From Auanema rhodensis (lineage: Eukaryota; Nematoda; Chromadorea; Rhabditida; Rhabditidae), in NCBI GenBank assembly GCA_964057225.1, contig OZ059900.1, positions 1,002,501-1,066,500 of the forward strand: a stretch of 64,000 nt of DNA, written 5' to 3'. Position numbers and translations under genes: made by a program. The notes under the pieces are model-generated. The model saw only the letters and a list, made by a program, of their open reading frames with translations. It was not told where the DNA came from and searched no databases. Of the stretch, positions 40,601 to 54,000 are shown one piece after another. The first letter of the stretch is position 1; each line of letters opens with the position of its first letter.

Positions 40601-42000
40601 GAGCTTGCACTGATATATATTCATTTTGATCAAAAAAGGTCGAAAATAGAAAGAATTTTTGAAATTTCCGAGTTTTGAGTCTAATTTGGCTAAATCGCTC
40701 ATATATATGATCAGAAGCATAGTTTTATTGTGTATGACAACAAAAGTCATCAATTAAACGCTAGTGATGTTTAAATACTGATTTTCGCTCAAATAGCATT
40801 ACTACACTAAGTATGGTCGTTTTTATGCCTTTAACACCATATACTCACCGATTTTTGGTACAAAATCTGTAATACTCGTAAATTTTGATCATATTCGTTA
40901 AGATTTGAGAATCAAACATACAATACACGAAATCAGTCTATTTTTATGAGCTTGCACTGATATATATTCATTTTGATCAAAAAAGGTCGAAAATAGAAAG
41001 AATTTTTGAAATTTACGAGTTTTGAGTCTAATTTGGCTAAATCGCTCATATATATGATCAGAAGCATAGTTTTATCGTCTATGACAACAAAAGTCATTAA
41101 TTAAACACTAATAATGTTTAAATCACTAAATTTCGCTCAAATAGCATTACTACACTAAGTATGGTCGTTTTTATGCCTTTAACACCATATACTCACCGAT
41201 TTTTGGTACAAAATCTGTAATACTTGTAAATTTTGATCATATTCGTTAAGATTCGAGAATCAAACACATAATACACGAAATAAGTCTATTTTTATGAGTT
41301 TGCACTGATATTTATTCATTTTGATCAAAAAAGGTCGAAAATAGAAAGAATTTTTGAAATTTCCGAGTTTTGAGTCTAATTTGGCTAAATCGCTCATATA
41401 TATGATCAGAAGCATAGTTTTATTGTCTATGACAACAAAAATCATCAATTAAACGCTAGTGATGTTTAAATACTGATTTTCGCTCAAATAGCATTACTAC
41501 ACTAAGTATGGTCGTTTTTATGCCTTTAACACCATATACTCACCGATTTTTGGTACAAAATCTGTAATACTTGTAAATTTTGATCATATTCGTTAAGATT
41601 TGAGAATCAAACATACAATACACAAAATCAGTCTATTTTTATGAGCTTGCACTGATATATATTCATTTTGATCAAAACAGGTCGAAAATAGAAAGAATTT
41701 TTGAAATTTCCGAGTTTTGAGTCTAATTTGGCTAAATCGCTCATATATATGATCAGAAGCATAGTTTCATTGTCTATGACAACAAAAATCATCAATTAAA
41801 CGCTAGTGATGTTTAAATACTGATTTTCGCTCAAATAGCATTACTACACTAAGTATGGTCGTTTTTATGCCTTTAACACCATATACTCACCGATTTTTGG
41901 TACAAAATCTGTGATACTCGTAAATTTTGATCATATTCGGTGAGATTCGAGAATCAAACACTCAATACACGAAATAAGTTTATTTTGACGAGTTTGCACT
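34661..42000. repeat. 7-mer higher-order repeat II, three copies, one interrupted
   Basis: Monomers 34661, 35008, 35356, 35703, 36051, 36398 and 36745 (D E X X F X A/B) repeat at 37092 onward with 2431-bp spacing and at 39870 onward with 2778-bp spacing. The gtgtatg marker sits at 35521, 37952 and 40730. The third copy is displaced by one extra monomer (39523). Other tags: tagtttcattg in all three copies, gaaaacag in two (36825 and 39256), atgatgac in copies two and three, cagtcaattttt at 37810, 38853 and 40588. It shares its period, but not its monomers, with 7-mer I. Confidence 0.92.
39523..39869. repeat. Extra mosaic monomer interrupting 7-mer II
   Basis: Its front (acacacaat, aagttcattttgacgag) equals the front of the monomer at 37092. 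Its back has agattttttg, ctataac and the private ttttaaaactg. The next monomer (39870) carries the rest of the 37092 type (aatttacaag). The extra unit was therefore gained inside a monomer, between about +45 and +95, not at a unit edge chosen by landmark. Confidence 0.85.
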
Positions 42001-45000
42001 GATATTTATTCATTTTGATCAAAAAAGGTCGAAAATAGAAAGATTTTTTGAAATTTCCGAGTTTTGAGTCTAATTTGGCTAAATCGCTCATATATATGAT
42101 CAGAAGCATAGATGTATTGTCTATGACAACAAAAGTCATTAATTGAACACTAATGATGTTTAAGTCACTGAATTTCGCTCAAATAGCATTACTACACTAA
42201 GGATGGTCGTTTTTATGCCTTTAACACCATATACTCACCGATTTTTGGTACAAAATCTGTGATACTCGTAAATTTTGATCATATTCGTTAAGATTCAAGA
42301 ATAAAACACACAATACACGAAATAAGTTCATTTTTACAAGTTTGCACTGATATTTATTCATTTTGATCAAAAAAGGTCGAAAATAGAAAGAATTTTTGAA
42401 TTTTCCGAGTTTTGAGTCCAATTGGGCTAAATCGCTCATATATATGATCAAAAGCATAGTTTTACTGTCTATGATAACAAAAGTCTTCAAATATACACTA
42501 GTAATGATTAAATCACTGAATTTCACTCAAATAGCATTACTACACTAAGTATGGTCGTTTTTATGCCTTTAACACCATATACTCACCGATTTTTGGTACA
42601 AAATCTGTAATACTTGTAAATTTCGATCATATTCGTTAAGATTTGAGAATCAAACACATAATACACGAAATAAGTCTATTTTTACAAGTTTGCACTGATA
42701 TTTATTCATTTTGATCAAAAAAGGTCGAAAATAGAAAGAATTTTTGAAATTTCCGAGTTTTGAGTCTAATTTGGCTAAATCGCTCATATATATGATCAGA
42801 AGCATAGTTTTATTGTCTATGACAACAAAAGTCTTCAAATATACACTAGTAATGATTAAATCACTGAATTTCACTCAAATAGCATTACTACACTAAGTAT
42901 GGTCGTTTTTATGCCTTTAACACCATATACTCACCGATTTTTGGTACAAAATCTGTGATACTCGTAAATTTTGATCATATTCGTTAAGATTTGAGAATCA
43001 AACATACAATACACGAAATCAGTCTATTTTTATGAGCTTGCACTGATATATATTCATTTTGATCAAAAAAGGTCGAAAATAGAAAGAATTTTTGAAATTT
43101 CCGAGTTTTGAGTCTAATTTGGCTAAATCGCTCATATATATGATCAGAAGCATAGTTTTATTGTCTATGACAACAAAAATCATCAATTAAACGCTAGTGA
43201 TGTTTAAATACTGATTTTCGCTCAAATAGCATTACTACACTAAGTATGGTCGTTTTTATGCCTTTAACACCATATACTCACCGATTTTTGGTACAAAATC
43301 TGTAATACTTGTAAATTTTGATCATATTCGTTAAGATTTGAGAATCAAACATACAATACACAAAATCAGTCTATTTTTATGAGCTTGCACTGATATATAA
43401 TATATTCATTTTGATCAAAAAAGGTCGAAAATAGAAAGAATTTTTGAAATTTCCGAGTTTTGAGTCTAATTTGGCTAAATCGCTCATATATATGATCAGA
43501 AGCATAGTTTTATTGTCTATGACAACAAAAATCATCAATTAAACGCTAGTGATGTTTAAATACTGATTTTCGCTCAAATAGCATTACTACACTAAGTATG
43601 GTCGTTTTTATGCCTTTAACACCATATACTCACCGATTTTTGGTACAAAATCTGTGATACTCGTAAATTTTGATCATATTCGTTAAGATTCGAGTATCAA
43701 ACAAACATTACACAAAATCAGTCTATTTTTATGAGCTTGCACTGATATATATTCATTTTGATCAAAAAAGGTCGAAAATAGAAAGAATTTTTGAAATTTA
43801 CGAGTTTTGAGTCTAATTTGGCTAAATCGCTCATATATATGATCAGAAGCATAGTTTTATTGTCTATGACAACAAAAGTCATTAATTAAACACTAATAAT
43901 GTTTAAATCACTAAATTTCGCTCAAATAGCATTACTACACTAAGTATGGTCGTTTTTATACCTTCAACACCATATACTCACCGATTTTTGGTACAAAATC
44001 TGTGATACTCGTAAATTTCGATCATATTCGTTAAGATTCGAGAATCAAACACACAATACACGAAATGAGTTTATTTTCACGAGTTTGCACTGATATTTAT
44101 TCATTTTGATCAAAAAAGGTCGAAAATAGAAAGAATTTTTGAATTTTCCGAGTTTTGAGTCCAATTGGGCTAAATCGCTCATATATATGATCAAAAGCAT
44201 AGTTTTACTGTCTATGATAACAAAAGTCTTCAAATATACACTAGTAATGATTAAATCACTGAATTTCACTCAAATAGCATTACTACACTAAGTATGGTCG
44301 TTTTTATGCCTTTAACACCATATACTCACCGATTTTTGGTACAAAATCTGTAATACTTGTAAATTTTGATCATATTCGTTAAGATTTGAGAATCAAACAT
44401 ACAATACACAAAATCAGTCTATTTTTATGAGCTTGCACTGATATATATTCGTTTTGATCAAAAAAGGTCGAAAATAGAAAGAATTTTTGAAATTTCCGAG
44501 TTTTGAGTCTAATTTGGCTAAATCGCTCATATATATGATCAGAAGCATAGTTTTATTGTCTATGACAACAAAAATCATCAATTAAACGCTAGTGATGTTT
44601 AAATACTGATTTTCGCTCAAATAGCATTACTACACTAAGTATGGTCGTTTTTATGCCTTTAACACCATATACTCACCGATTTTTGGTACAAAATCTGTAA
44701 TACTTGTAAATTTTGATCATATTCGTTAAGATTCGAGAATCAAACACATAATACACGAAATAAGTCTATTTTTACAAGTTTGCACTGATATTTATTCATT
44801 TTGAACAAAAAAGATCGAAAATAGAAAGAATTTTTGAAATTTCCGAGTTTTGAGTCCAATTTGGCTAAATCGCTCATATATATGATCAAAAGCATAGTTT
44901 TATTGTCTATAACAACAAAAGTCATCAATTAAACGCTAGTGATGTTTTAATACTGAATTTCGCTCAAATAGCATTACTACACTAAGTATGGTCGTTTTTA

Positions 45001-47517
45001 TGCCTTTAACACCATATACTCACCGATTTTTGGTACAAAATCTGTAATACTTGTAAATTTTGATCATATTCGTTAAGATTCGAGAATCAAACACATAATA
45101 CACGAAATAAGTTTATTTTGACGAGTTTGCACTGATATTTATTCATTTTGATCAAAAAAGGTCGAAAATAGAAAGATTTTTTGAAATTTCCGAGTTTTGA
45201 GTCTAATTTGGCTAAATCGCTCATATATATGATCAGAAGCATAGTTTTATTGTCTATGACAACAAAAATCATCAATTAAACGCTAGTGATGTTTAAATAC
45301 TGATTTTCGCTCAAATAGCATTACTACACTAAGTATGGTCGTTTTTATGCCTTTAACACCATATACTCACCGATTTTTGGTACAAAATCTGTAATACTTG
45401 TAAATTTTGATCATATTCGTTAAGATTCGAGAATCAAACACATAATACACGAAATAAGTCTATTTTTACAAGTTTGCACTGATATTTATTCATTTTGAAC
45501 AAAAAAGATCGAAAATAGAAAGAATTTTTGAAATTTCCGAGTTTTGAGTCCAATTTGGCTAAATCGCTCATATATATGATCAGAAGCATAGTTTTATTGT
45601 CTATAACAACAAAAGTCATCAATTAAACGCTAGTGATGTTTTAATACTGAATTTCGCTCAAATAGCATTACTACACTAAGTATGGTCGTTTTTATGCCTT
45701 TAACACCATATACTCACCGATTTTTGGTACAAAATCTGTAATACTTGTAAATTTTGATCATATTCGTTAAGATTCGAGAATCAAACACATAATACACGAA
45801 ATAAGTCTATTTTTACAAGTTTGCACTGATATTTATTCATTTTGAACAAAAAAGATCGAAAATAGAAAGAATTTTTGAAATTTCCGAGTTTTGAGTCCAA
45901 TTTGGCTAAATCGCTCATATATATGATCAAAAGCATAGTTTTATTGTCTATAACAACAAAAGTCATCAATTAAACGCTAGTGATGTTTTAATACTGAATT
46001 TCGCTCAAATAGCATTACTACACTAAGTATGGTCGTTTTTATGCCTTTAACACCATATACTCACCGATTTTTGGTACAAAATCTGTGATACTCGTAAATT
46101 TTGATCATATTCGGTGAGATTCGAGAATCAAACACACAATACACGAAATAAGTTTATTTTGACGAGTTTGCACTGATATTTATTCATTTTGATCAAAAAA
46201 GGTCGAAAATAGAAAGATTTTTTGAAATTTCCGAGTTTTGAGTCTAATTTGGCTAAATCGCTCATATATATGATCAGAAGCATAGATGTATTGTCTATGA
46301 CAACAAAAGTCATTAATTGAACACTAATGATGTTTAAATCACTGAATTTCGCTCAAATAGCATTACTACACTAAGGATGGTCGTTTTTATGCCTTTAACA
46401 CCATATACTCACCGATTTTTGGTACAAAATCTGTGATACTCGTAAATTTTGATCATATTCGTTAAGATTCAAGAATCAAACACACAATACACGAAATAAG
46501 TTCATTTTTACAAGTTTGCACTGATATTTATTCATTTTGATCAAAAAAGGTCGAAAATAGAAAGAATTTTTGAAATTTACGAGTTTTGAGTCTAATTTCG
46601 CTAAATCGCTCATATATATGATCAGAAGCATAGTTTTATTGTCTATGACAACAAAAGTCATTAATTAAACACTAATGATGTTTAAATACTGATTTTCGCT
46701 CAAATAGCATTACTACACTAAGTATGGTCGTTTTTATACCTTCAACACCATATACTCACCGATTTTTGGTACAAAATCTGTAATACTTGTAAATTTCGAT
46801 CATATTCGTTAAGATTTGAGAATCAAACACATAATACACGAAATAAGTCTATTTTTACAAGTTTGCACTGATATATATTCATTTTGATCAAAAAAGGTCG
46901 AAAATAGAAAGAATTTTTGAAATTTCCGAGTTTTGAGTCCAATTTGGCTAAATCGCTCATATATATGATCAAAAGCATAGTTCTATTGTCTATAACAACA
47001 AAAGTCTTCAATTAAACGCTAGTGATGTTTTAATATTGAATTTCGCTCAAATAGCATTACTACACTAAGTATGGTCGTTTTTATGCCTTTAACACCATAT
47101 ACTCACCGATTTTTGGTACAAAATCTGTAATACTCGTAAATTTTGATCATATTCGTTAAGATTTGAGAATCAAACATACAATACACGAAATCAGTCTATT
47201 TTTATGAGCTTGCACTGATATATATTCATTTTGATCAAAAAAGGTCGAAAATAGAAAGAATTTTTGAAATTTACGAGTTTTGAGTCTAATTTGGCTAAAT
47301 CGCTCATATATATGATCAGAAGCATAGTTTTATTGTCTATGACAACAAAAGTCATTAATTAAACACTAATAATGTTTAAATCACTAAATTTCGCTCAAAT
47401 AGCATTACTACACTAAGTATGGTCGTTTTTATGCCTTTAACACCATATACTCACCGATTTTTGGTACAAAATCTGTAATACTTGTAAATTTTGATCATAT
47501 TCGTTAAGATTCGAGAA
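42001..47517. repeat. Mixed A/D/E/X/B region, donor or copy of 57.9-62 kb
   Basis: Monomers at 41954 (A), 42302 (D front, E back), 42650 (H front, E back), 42998 (X), 43345 (X, 5-bp insertion), 43697 (X/D mosaic with caaacaaacatt), 44045 (E), 44393 (X), 44740, 45434 and 45781 (B with ttttgaac), 45087 (B front, M middle, F back), 46128 (A), 46476 (D), 46823 (H) and 47170 (X). The 43345-43697 part matches 58631-58983 at 15,286 bp. The 43697-44928 part matches 60025-61256 at 16,328 bp. No non-satellite sequence is present. Confidence 0.85.
43391..43406. other. 5-bp insertion marker, first copy (tgatatataatatatt)
   Basis: Ordinary X monomers read tgatatatatt here; this copy carries five extra bases, so the monomer is 352 bp. 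The same insertion occurs only once more in the window (58677-58692), which makes it a single-origin tag for a segmental duplication. Confidence 0.9.
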
Positions 47518-47599
47518 TCAAACACATAATACACGAAATAAGTCTATTTTTACAAGTTTGCACTGATATTTATTTATTTTGATCAAAAAAGGTCGAAAA

Positions 47600-50240
47600 T
47601 AGAAAGAATTTTTGAAATTTCCGAGTTTTGAGTCTAATTTGGCTAAATCGCTCATATATATGATCAGAAGCATAGTTTTATTGTCTATGACAACAAAAAT
47701 CATCAATTAAACGCTAGTGATGTTTAAATACTGATTTTCGCTCAAATAGCATTACTACACTAAGTATGGTCGTTTTTATGCCTTTAACACCATATACTCA
47801 CCGATTTTTGGTACAAAATCTGTAATACTTGTAAATTTTGATCATATTCGTTAAGATTTGAGAATCAAACATACAATACACAAAATCAGTCTATTTTTAT
47901 GAGCTTGCACTGATATATATTCATTTTGATCAAAAAAGGTCGAAAATAGAAAGAATTTTTGAAATTTCCGAGTTTTGAGTCTAATTTGGCTAAATCGCTC
48001 ATATATATGATCAGAAGCATAGTTTTATTGTCTATGACAACAAAAATCATCAATTAAACGCTAGTGATGTTTAAATACTGATTTTCGCTCAAATAGCATT
48101 ACTACACTAAGTATGGTCGTTTTTATGCCTTTAACACCATATACTCACCGATTTTTGGTACAAAATCTGTAATACTTGTAAATTTTGATCATATTCGTTA
48201 AGATTCGAGAATCAAACACATAATACACGAAATAAGTCTATTTTTACAAGTTTGCACTGATATTTATTCATTTTGATCAAAAAAGATCGAAAATAGAAAG
48301 AATTTTTGAAATTTCCGAGTTTTGAGTCCAATTGGGCTAAATCGCTCATATATATGATCAAAAGCATAGTTTTACTGTCTATGATAACAAAAGTCTTCAA
48401 ATATACACTAGTAATGATTAAATCACTGAATTTCACTCAAATAGCATTACTACACTAAGTATGGTCGTTTTTATGCCTTTAACACCATATACTCACCGAT
48501 TTTTGGTACAAAATCTGTAATACTTGTAAATTTCGATCATATTCGTTAAGATTTGAGAATCAAACACATAATACACGAAATAAGTCTATTTTTACAAGTT
48601 TGCACTGATATATATTCATTTTGATCAAAAAAGGTCGAAAATAGAAAGAATTTTTGAAATTTCCGAGTTTTGAGTCTAATTTGGCTAAATCGCTCATATA
48701 TATGATCAGAAGCATAGTTTTATTGTCTATGACAACAAAAATCATCAATTAAACGCTAGTGATGTTTAAATACTGATTTTCGCTCAAATAGCATTACTAC
48801 ACTAAGTATGGTCGTTTTTATGCCTTTAACACCATATACTCACCGATTTTTGGTACAAAATCTGTAATACTTGTAAATTTTGATCATATTCGGTGAGATT
48901 CGAGAATCAAACACACAATACACGAAATAAGTCTATTTTTACAAGTTTGCACTGATATTTATTCATTTTGATCAAAAAAGGTCGAAAATAGAAAGAATTT
49001 TTGAAATTTCCGAGTTTTGAGTCTAATTTGGCTAAATCGCTCATATATATGATCAAAAGCATAGTTTTATTGTCTATGACAACAAAAGTCATCAATTAAA
49101 CGCTAGTGATGATTAAATCACTGAATTTCACTCAAATAGCATTACTACACTAAGTATGGTCGTTTTTATGCCTTTAACACCATATACTCACCGATTTTTG
49201 GTACAAAATCTGTAATACTTGTAAATTTTGATCATATTCGTTAAGATTCGAGAATCAAACACATAATACACGAAATAAGTCTATTTTTATGAGTTTGCAC
49301 TGATATTTATTCATTTTGATCAAAAAAGGTCGAAAATAGAAAGAATTTTTGAAATTTCCGAGTTTTGAGTCTAATTTGGCTAAATCGCTCATATATATGA
49401 TCAGAAGCATAGTTTTATTGTCTATGACAACAAAAATCATCAATTAAACGCTAGTGATGTTTAAATACTGATTTTCGCTCAAATAGCATTACTACACTAA
49501 GTATGGTCGTTTTTATGCCTTTAACACCATATACTCACCGATTTTTGGTACAAAATCTGTAATACTTGTAAATTTTGATCATATTCGTTAAGATTTGAGA
49601 ATCAAACATACAATACACAAAATCAGTCTATTTTTATGAGCTTGCACTGATATATATTCATTTTGATCAAAAAAGGTCGAAAATAGAAAGAATTTTTGAA
49701 ATTTCCGAGTTTTGAGTCTAATTTGGCTAAATCGCTCATATATATGATCAGAAGCATAGTTTTATTGTCTATGACAACAAAAATCATCAATTAAACGCTA
49801 GTGATGTTTAAATACTGATTTTCGCTCAAATAGCATTACTACACTAAGTATGGTCGTTTTTATGCCTTTAACACCATATACTCACCGATTTTTGGTACAA
49901 AATCTGTAATACTTGTAAATTTTGATCATATTCGTTAAGATTCGAGAATCAAACACATAATACACGAAATAAGTCTATTTTTACAAGTTTGCACTGATAT
50001 TTATTCATTTTGATCAAAAAAGATCGAAAATAGAAAGAATTTTTGAAATTTCCGAGTTTTGAGTCCAATTGGGCTAAATCGCTCATATATATGATCAAAA
50101 GCATAGTTTTACTGTCTATGATAACAAAAGTCTTCAAATATACACTAGTAATGATTAAATCACTGAATTTCACTCAAATAGCATTACTACACTAAGTATG
50201 GTCGTTTTTATGCCTTTAACACCATATACTCACCGATTTT
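47600..50240. repeat. 5-mer-offset duplication, 1737 bp
   Basis: The F-X-J run at 47518, 47865 and 48212 recurs at 49255, 49602 and 49949. Identity covers roughly 47600-48500 against 49337-50237. The members between (48560, 48907) and after (50297, 50644) are only partly alike, so this is either an edited 5-mer or a conversion tract. The 48907 monomer is a K/F mosaic with cgctagtgatgattaaatc. Confidence 0.82.
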
Positions 50241-51064
50241 TGGTACAAAATCTGTAATACTTGTAAATTTTGATCATATTCGTTAAGATTCGAGAATCAA
50301 ACACATAATACACGAAATAAGTCTATTTTTATGAGTTTGCACTGATATTTATTCATTTTGATCAAAAAAGGTCGAAAATAGAAAGAATTTTTGAAATTTC
50401 CGAGTTTTGAGTCTAATTTGGCTAAATCGCTCATATATATGATCAGAAGCATAGTTTTATTGTCTATGACAACAAAAATCATCAATTAAACGCTAGTGAT
50501 GTTTAAATACTGATTTTCGCTCAAATAGCATTACTACACTAAGTATGGTCGTTTTTATGCCTTTAACACCATATACTCACCGATTTTTGGTACAAAATCT
50601 GTAATACTCGTAAATTTTGATCATATTCGTTAAGATTTGAGAATCAAACATACAATACACGAAATCAGTCTATTTTTATGAGCTTGCACTGATATATATT
50701 CATTTTGATCAAAAAAGGTCGAAAATAGAAAGAATTTTTGAAATTTACGAGTTTTGAGTCTAATTTGGCTAAATCGCTCATATATATGATCAGAAACATA
50801 GTTTTATTGTCTATGACAACAAAAGTCATTAATTAAACACTAATAATGTTTAAATCACTAAATTTCGCTCAAATAGCATTACTACACTAAGTATGGTCGT
50901 TTTTATGCCTTTAACACCATATACTCACCGATTTTTGGTACAAAATCTGTAATACTTGTAAATTTTGATCATATTCGTTAAGATTCGAGAATCAAACACA
51001 TAATACACGAAATAAGTCTATTTTTATGAGTTTGCACTGATATTTATTCATTTTGATCAAAAAA
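50241..51064. repeat. F and X monomers before the 8-mer
   Basis: Monomers 50297 (F), 50644 (X/D type with aatttacgag and cactaataatg) and the front of 50992 (F). This is ordinary satellite. The 50644 monomer resembles 47170 and 12436, including taaatcactaaatttcgc. Nothing else is visible. Confidence 0.85.
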
Positions 51065-54000
51065 GGTCGAAAATAGAAAGAATTTTTGAAATTTCCGAGT
51101 TTTGAGTCTAATTTGGCTAAATCGCTCATATATATGATCAGAAGCATAGTTTTATTGTCTATGACAACAAAAATCATCAATTAAACGCTAGTGATGTTTA
51201 AATACTGATTTTCGCTCAAATAGCATTACTACACTAAGTATGGTCGTTTTTATGCCTTTAACACCATATACTCACCGATTTTTGGTACAAAATCTGTAAT
51301 ACTTGTAAATTTTGATCATATTCGTCAAGATTCGAGAATCAAACACATAATACACAAAATAAGTCTATTTTTATGAGTTTGCACTGATATTTATTCATTT
51401 TGATCAAAAAAGGTCGAAAATAGAAAGAATTTTTGAAATTTCCGAGTTTTGAGTCTAATTTGGCTAAATCGCTCATATATATGATCAGAAGCATAGTTTT
51501 ATTGTCTATGACAACAAAAATCATCAATCAAACGCTAGTGATGTTTAAATACTGATTTTCGCTCAAATAGCATTACTACACTAAGTATGGTCGTTTTTAT
51601 GCCTTTAACACCATATACTCACCGATTTTTGGTACAAAATCTGTAATACTTGTAAATTTTGATCATATTCGTTAAGATTTGAGAATCAAACATACAATAC
51701 ACAAAATCAGTCTATTTTTATGAGCTTGCACTGATATATATTCATTTTGATCAAAAAAGGTCGAAAATAGAAAGAATTTTTGAAATTTCCGAGTTTTGAG
51801 TCTAATTTGGCTAAATCGCTCATATATATGATCAGAAGCATAGTTTTATTGTCTATGACAACAAAAATCATCAATTAAACGCTAGTGATGTTTAAATACT
51901 GATTTTCGCTCAAATAGCAATACTACACTAAGTATGGTCGTTTTTATGCCTTTAACACCATATACTCACCGATTTTTGGTACAAAATCTGTAATACTTGT
52001 AAATTTTGATCATATTCGTTAAGATTCGAGAATCAAACACATAATACACGAAACAAGTCTATTTTTATAAGTTTGCACTGATATTTATTCATTTTGATCA
52101 AAAAAGATCGAAAATAGAAAGAATTTTTGAAATTTACGAGTTTTGAGTCTAATTTGGCTAAATCGCTCATATATATGATCAAAAGCATAGTTTTACTGTC
52201 TATGATAACAAAAGTCTTCAAATATACACCAGTAATGATTAAATCACTGAATTTCACTCAAATAGCATTACTACACTAAGTATGGTCGTTTTTATGCCTT
52301 TAACACCATATACTCACCGATTTTTGGTACAAAATCTGTAATACTTGTAAATTTTGATCATATTCGTTAAGATTCGAGAATCAAACACACAATACACGAA
52401 ATGAGTTTATTTTCACGAGTTTGCACTGATATTTATTCATTTTGATCAAAAAAGGTCGAAAATAGAAAGAATTTTTGAATTTTCCGAGTTTTGAGTCCAA
52501 TTGGGCTAAATCGCTCATATATATGATCAAAAGCATAGTTTTACTGTCTATGATAACAAAAGTCTTCAAATATACACCAGTAATGATTAAATCACTGAAT
52601 TTCACTCAAATAGCATTACTACACTAAGTATGGTCGTTTTTATGCCTTTAACACCATATACTCACCGATTTTTGGTACAAAATCTGTAATACTTGTAAAT
52701 TTTGATCATATTCGTTAAGATTTGAGAATCAAACATACAATACACAAAATCAGTCTATTTTTATGAGCTTGCACTGATATATATTCATTTTGATCAAAAA
52801 AGGTCGAAAATAGAAAGATTTTTTGAAATTTCCGAGTTTTGAGTCTAATTTGGCTAAATCGCTCATATATATGATCAGAAGCATAGTTTTATTGTGTATG
52901 ACAACAAAAATCATCAATTAAACGCTAGTGATGTTTAAATACTGATTTTCGCTCAAATAGCATTACTACACTAAGTATGGTCGTTTTTATGCCTTTAACA
53001 CCATATACTCACCGATTTTTGGTACAAAATCTGTAATACTCGTAAATTTTGATCATATTCGTTAAGATTTGAGAATCAAACATACAATACACGAAATCAG
53101 TCTATTTTTATGAGCTCGCACTGATATATATTCATTTTGATCAAAAAAGGTCGAAAATAGAAAGAATTTTTGAAATTTACGAGTTTTGAGTCTAATTTGG
53201 CTAAATCGCTCATATATATGATCAGAAGCATAGTTTTATTGTCTATGACAACAAAAATCATCAATTAAACGCTAGTGATGTTTTAATACTGAATTTCGCT
53301 CAAATAGCATTACTACACTAAGTATGGTCGTTTTTATGCCTTTAACACCATATACTCACCGATTTTTGGTACAAAATCTGTAATACTTGTAAATTTTGAT
53401 CATTTTCGTTAAGATTCGAGAATCAAACACATAATACACGAAATAAGTCTATTTTTATGAGTTTGCACTGATATTTATTCATTTTGATCAAAAAAGGTCG
53501 AAAATAGAAAGAATTTTTGAAATTTCCGAGTTTTGAGTCTAATTTGGCTAAATCGCTCATATATATGATCAGAAGCATAGTTTTATTGTCTATGACAACA
53601 AAAATCATCAATTAAACGCTAGTGATGTTTAAATACTGATTTTCGCTCAAATAGCATTACTACACTAAGTATGGTCGTTTTTATGCCTTTAACACCATAT
53701 ACTCACCGATTTTTGGTACAAAATCTGTAATACTTGTAAATTTTGATCATATTCGTTAAGATTCGAGAATCAAACACATAATGCACGAAATAAGTCTATT
53801 TTTACAAGTTTGCACTGATATTTATTCATTTTTATCAAAAAAGGTCGAAAATAGAAAGAATTTTTGAAATTTCCGAGTTTTGAGTCTAATTTGGCTAAAT
53901 CGCTCATATATATGATCAGAAGCATAGTTTTATTGTCTATGACAACAAAAATCATCAATTAAACGCTAGTGATGTTTAAATACTGATTTTCGCTCAAATA

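Noticed and set aside
42221-42526. 101-codon minus-strand frame
   Set aside because: It arises from one stop-removing substitution at 42303 that joins two ordinary repeat frames.
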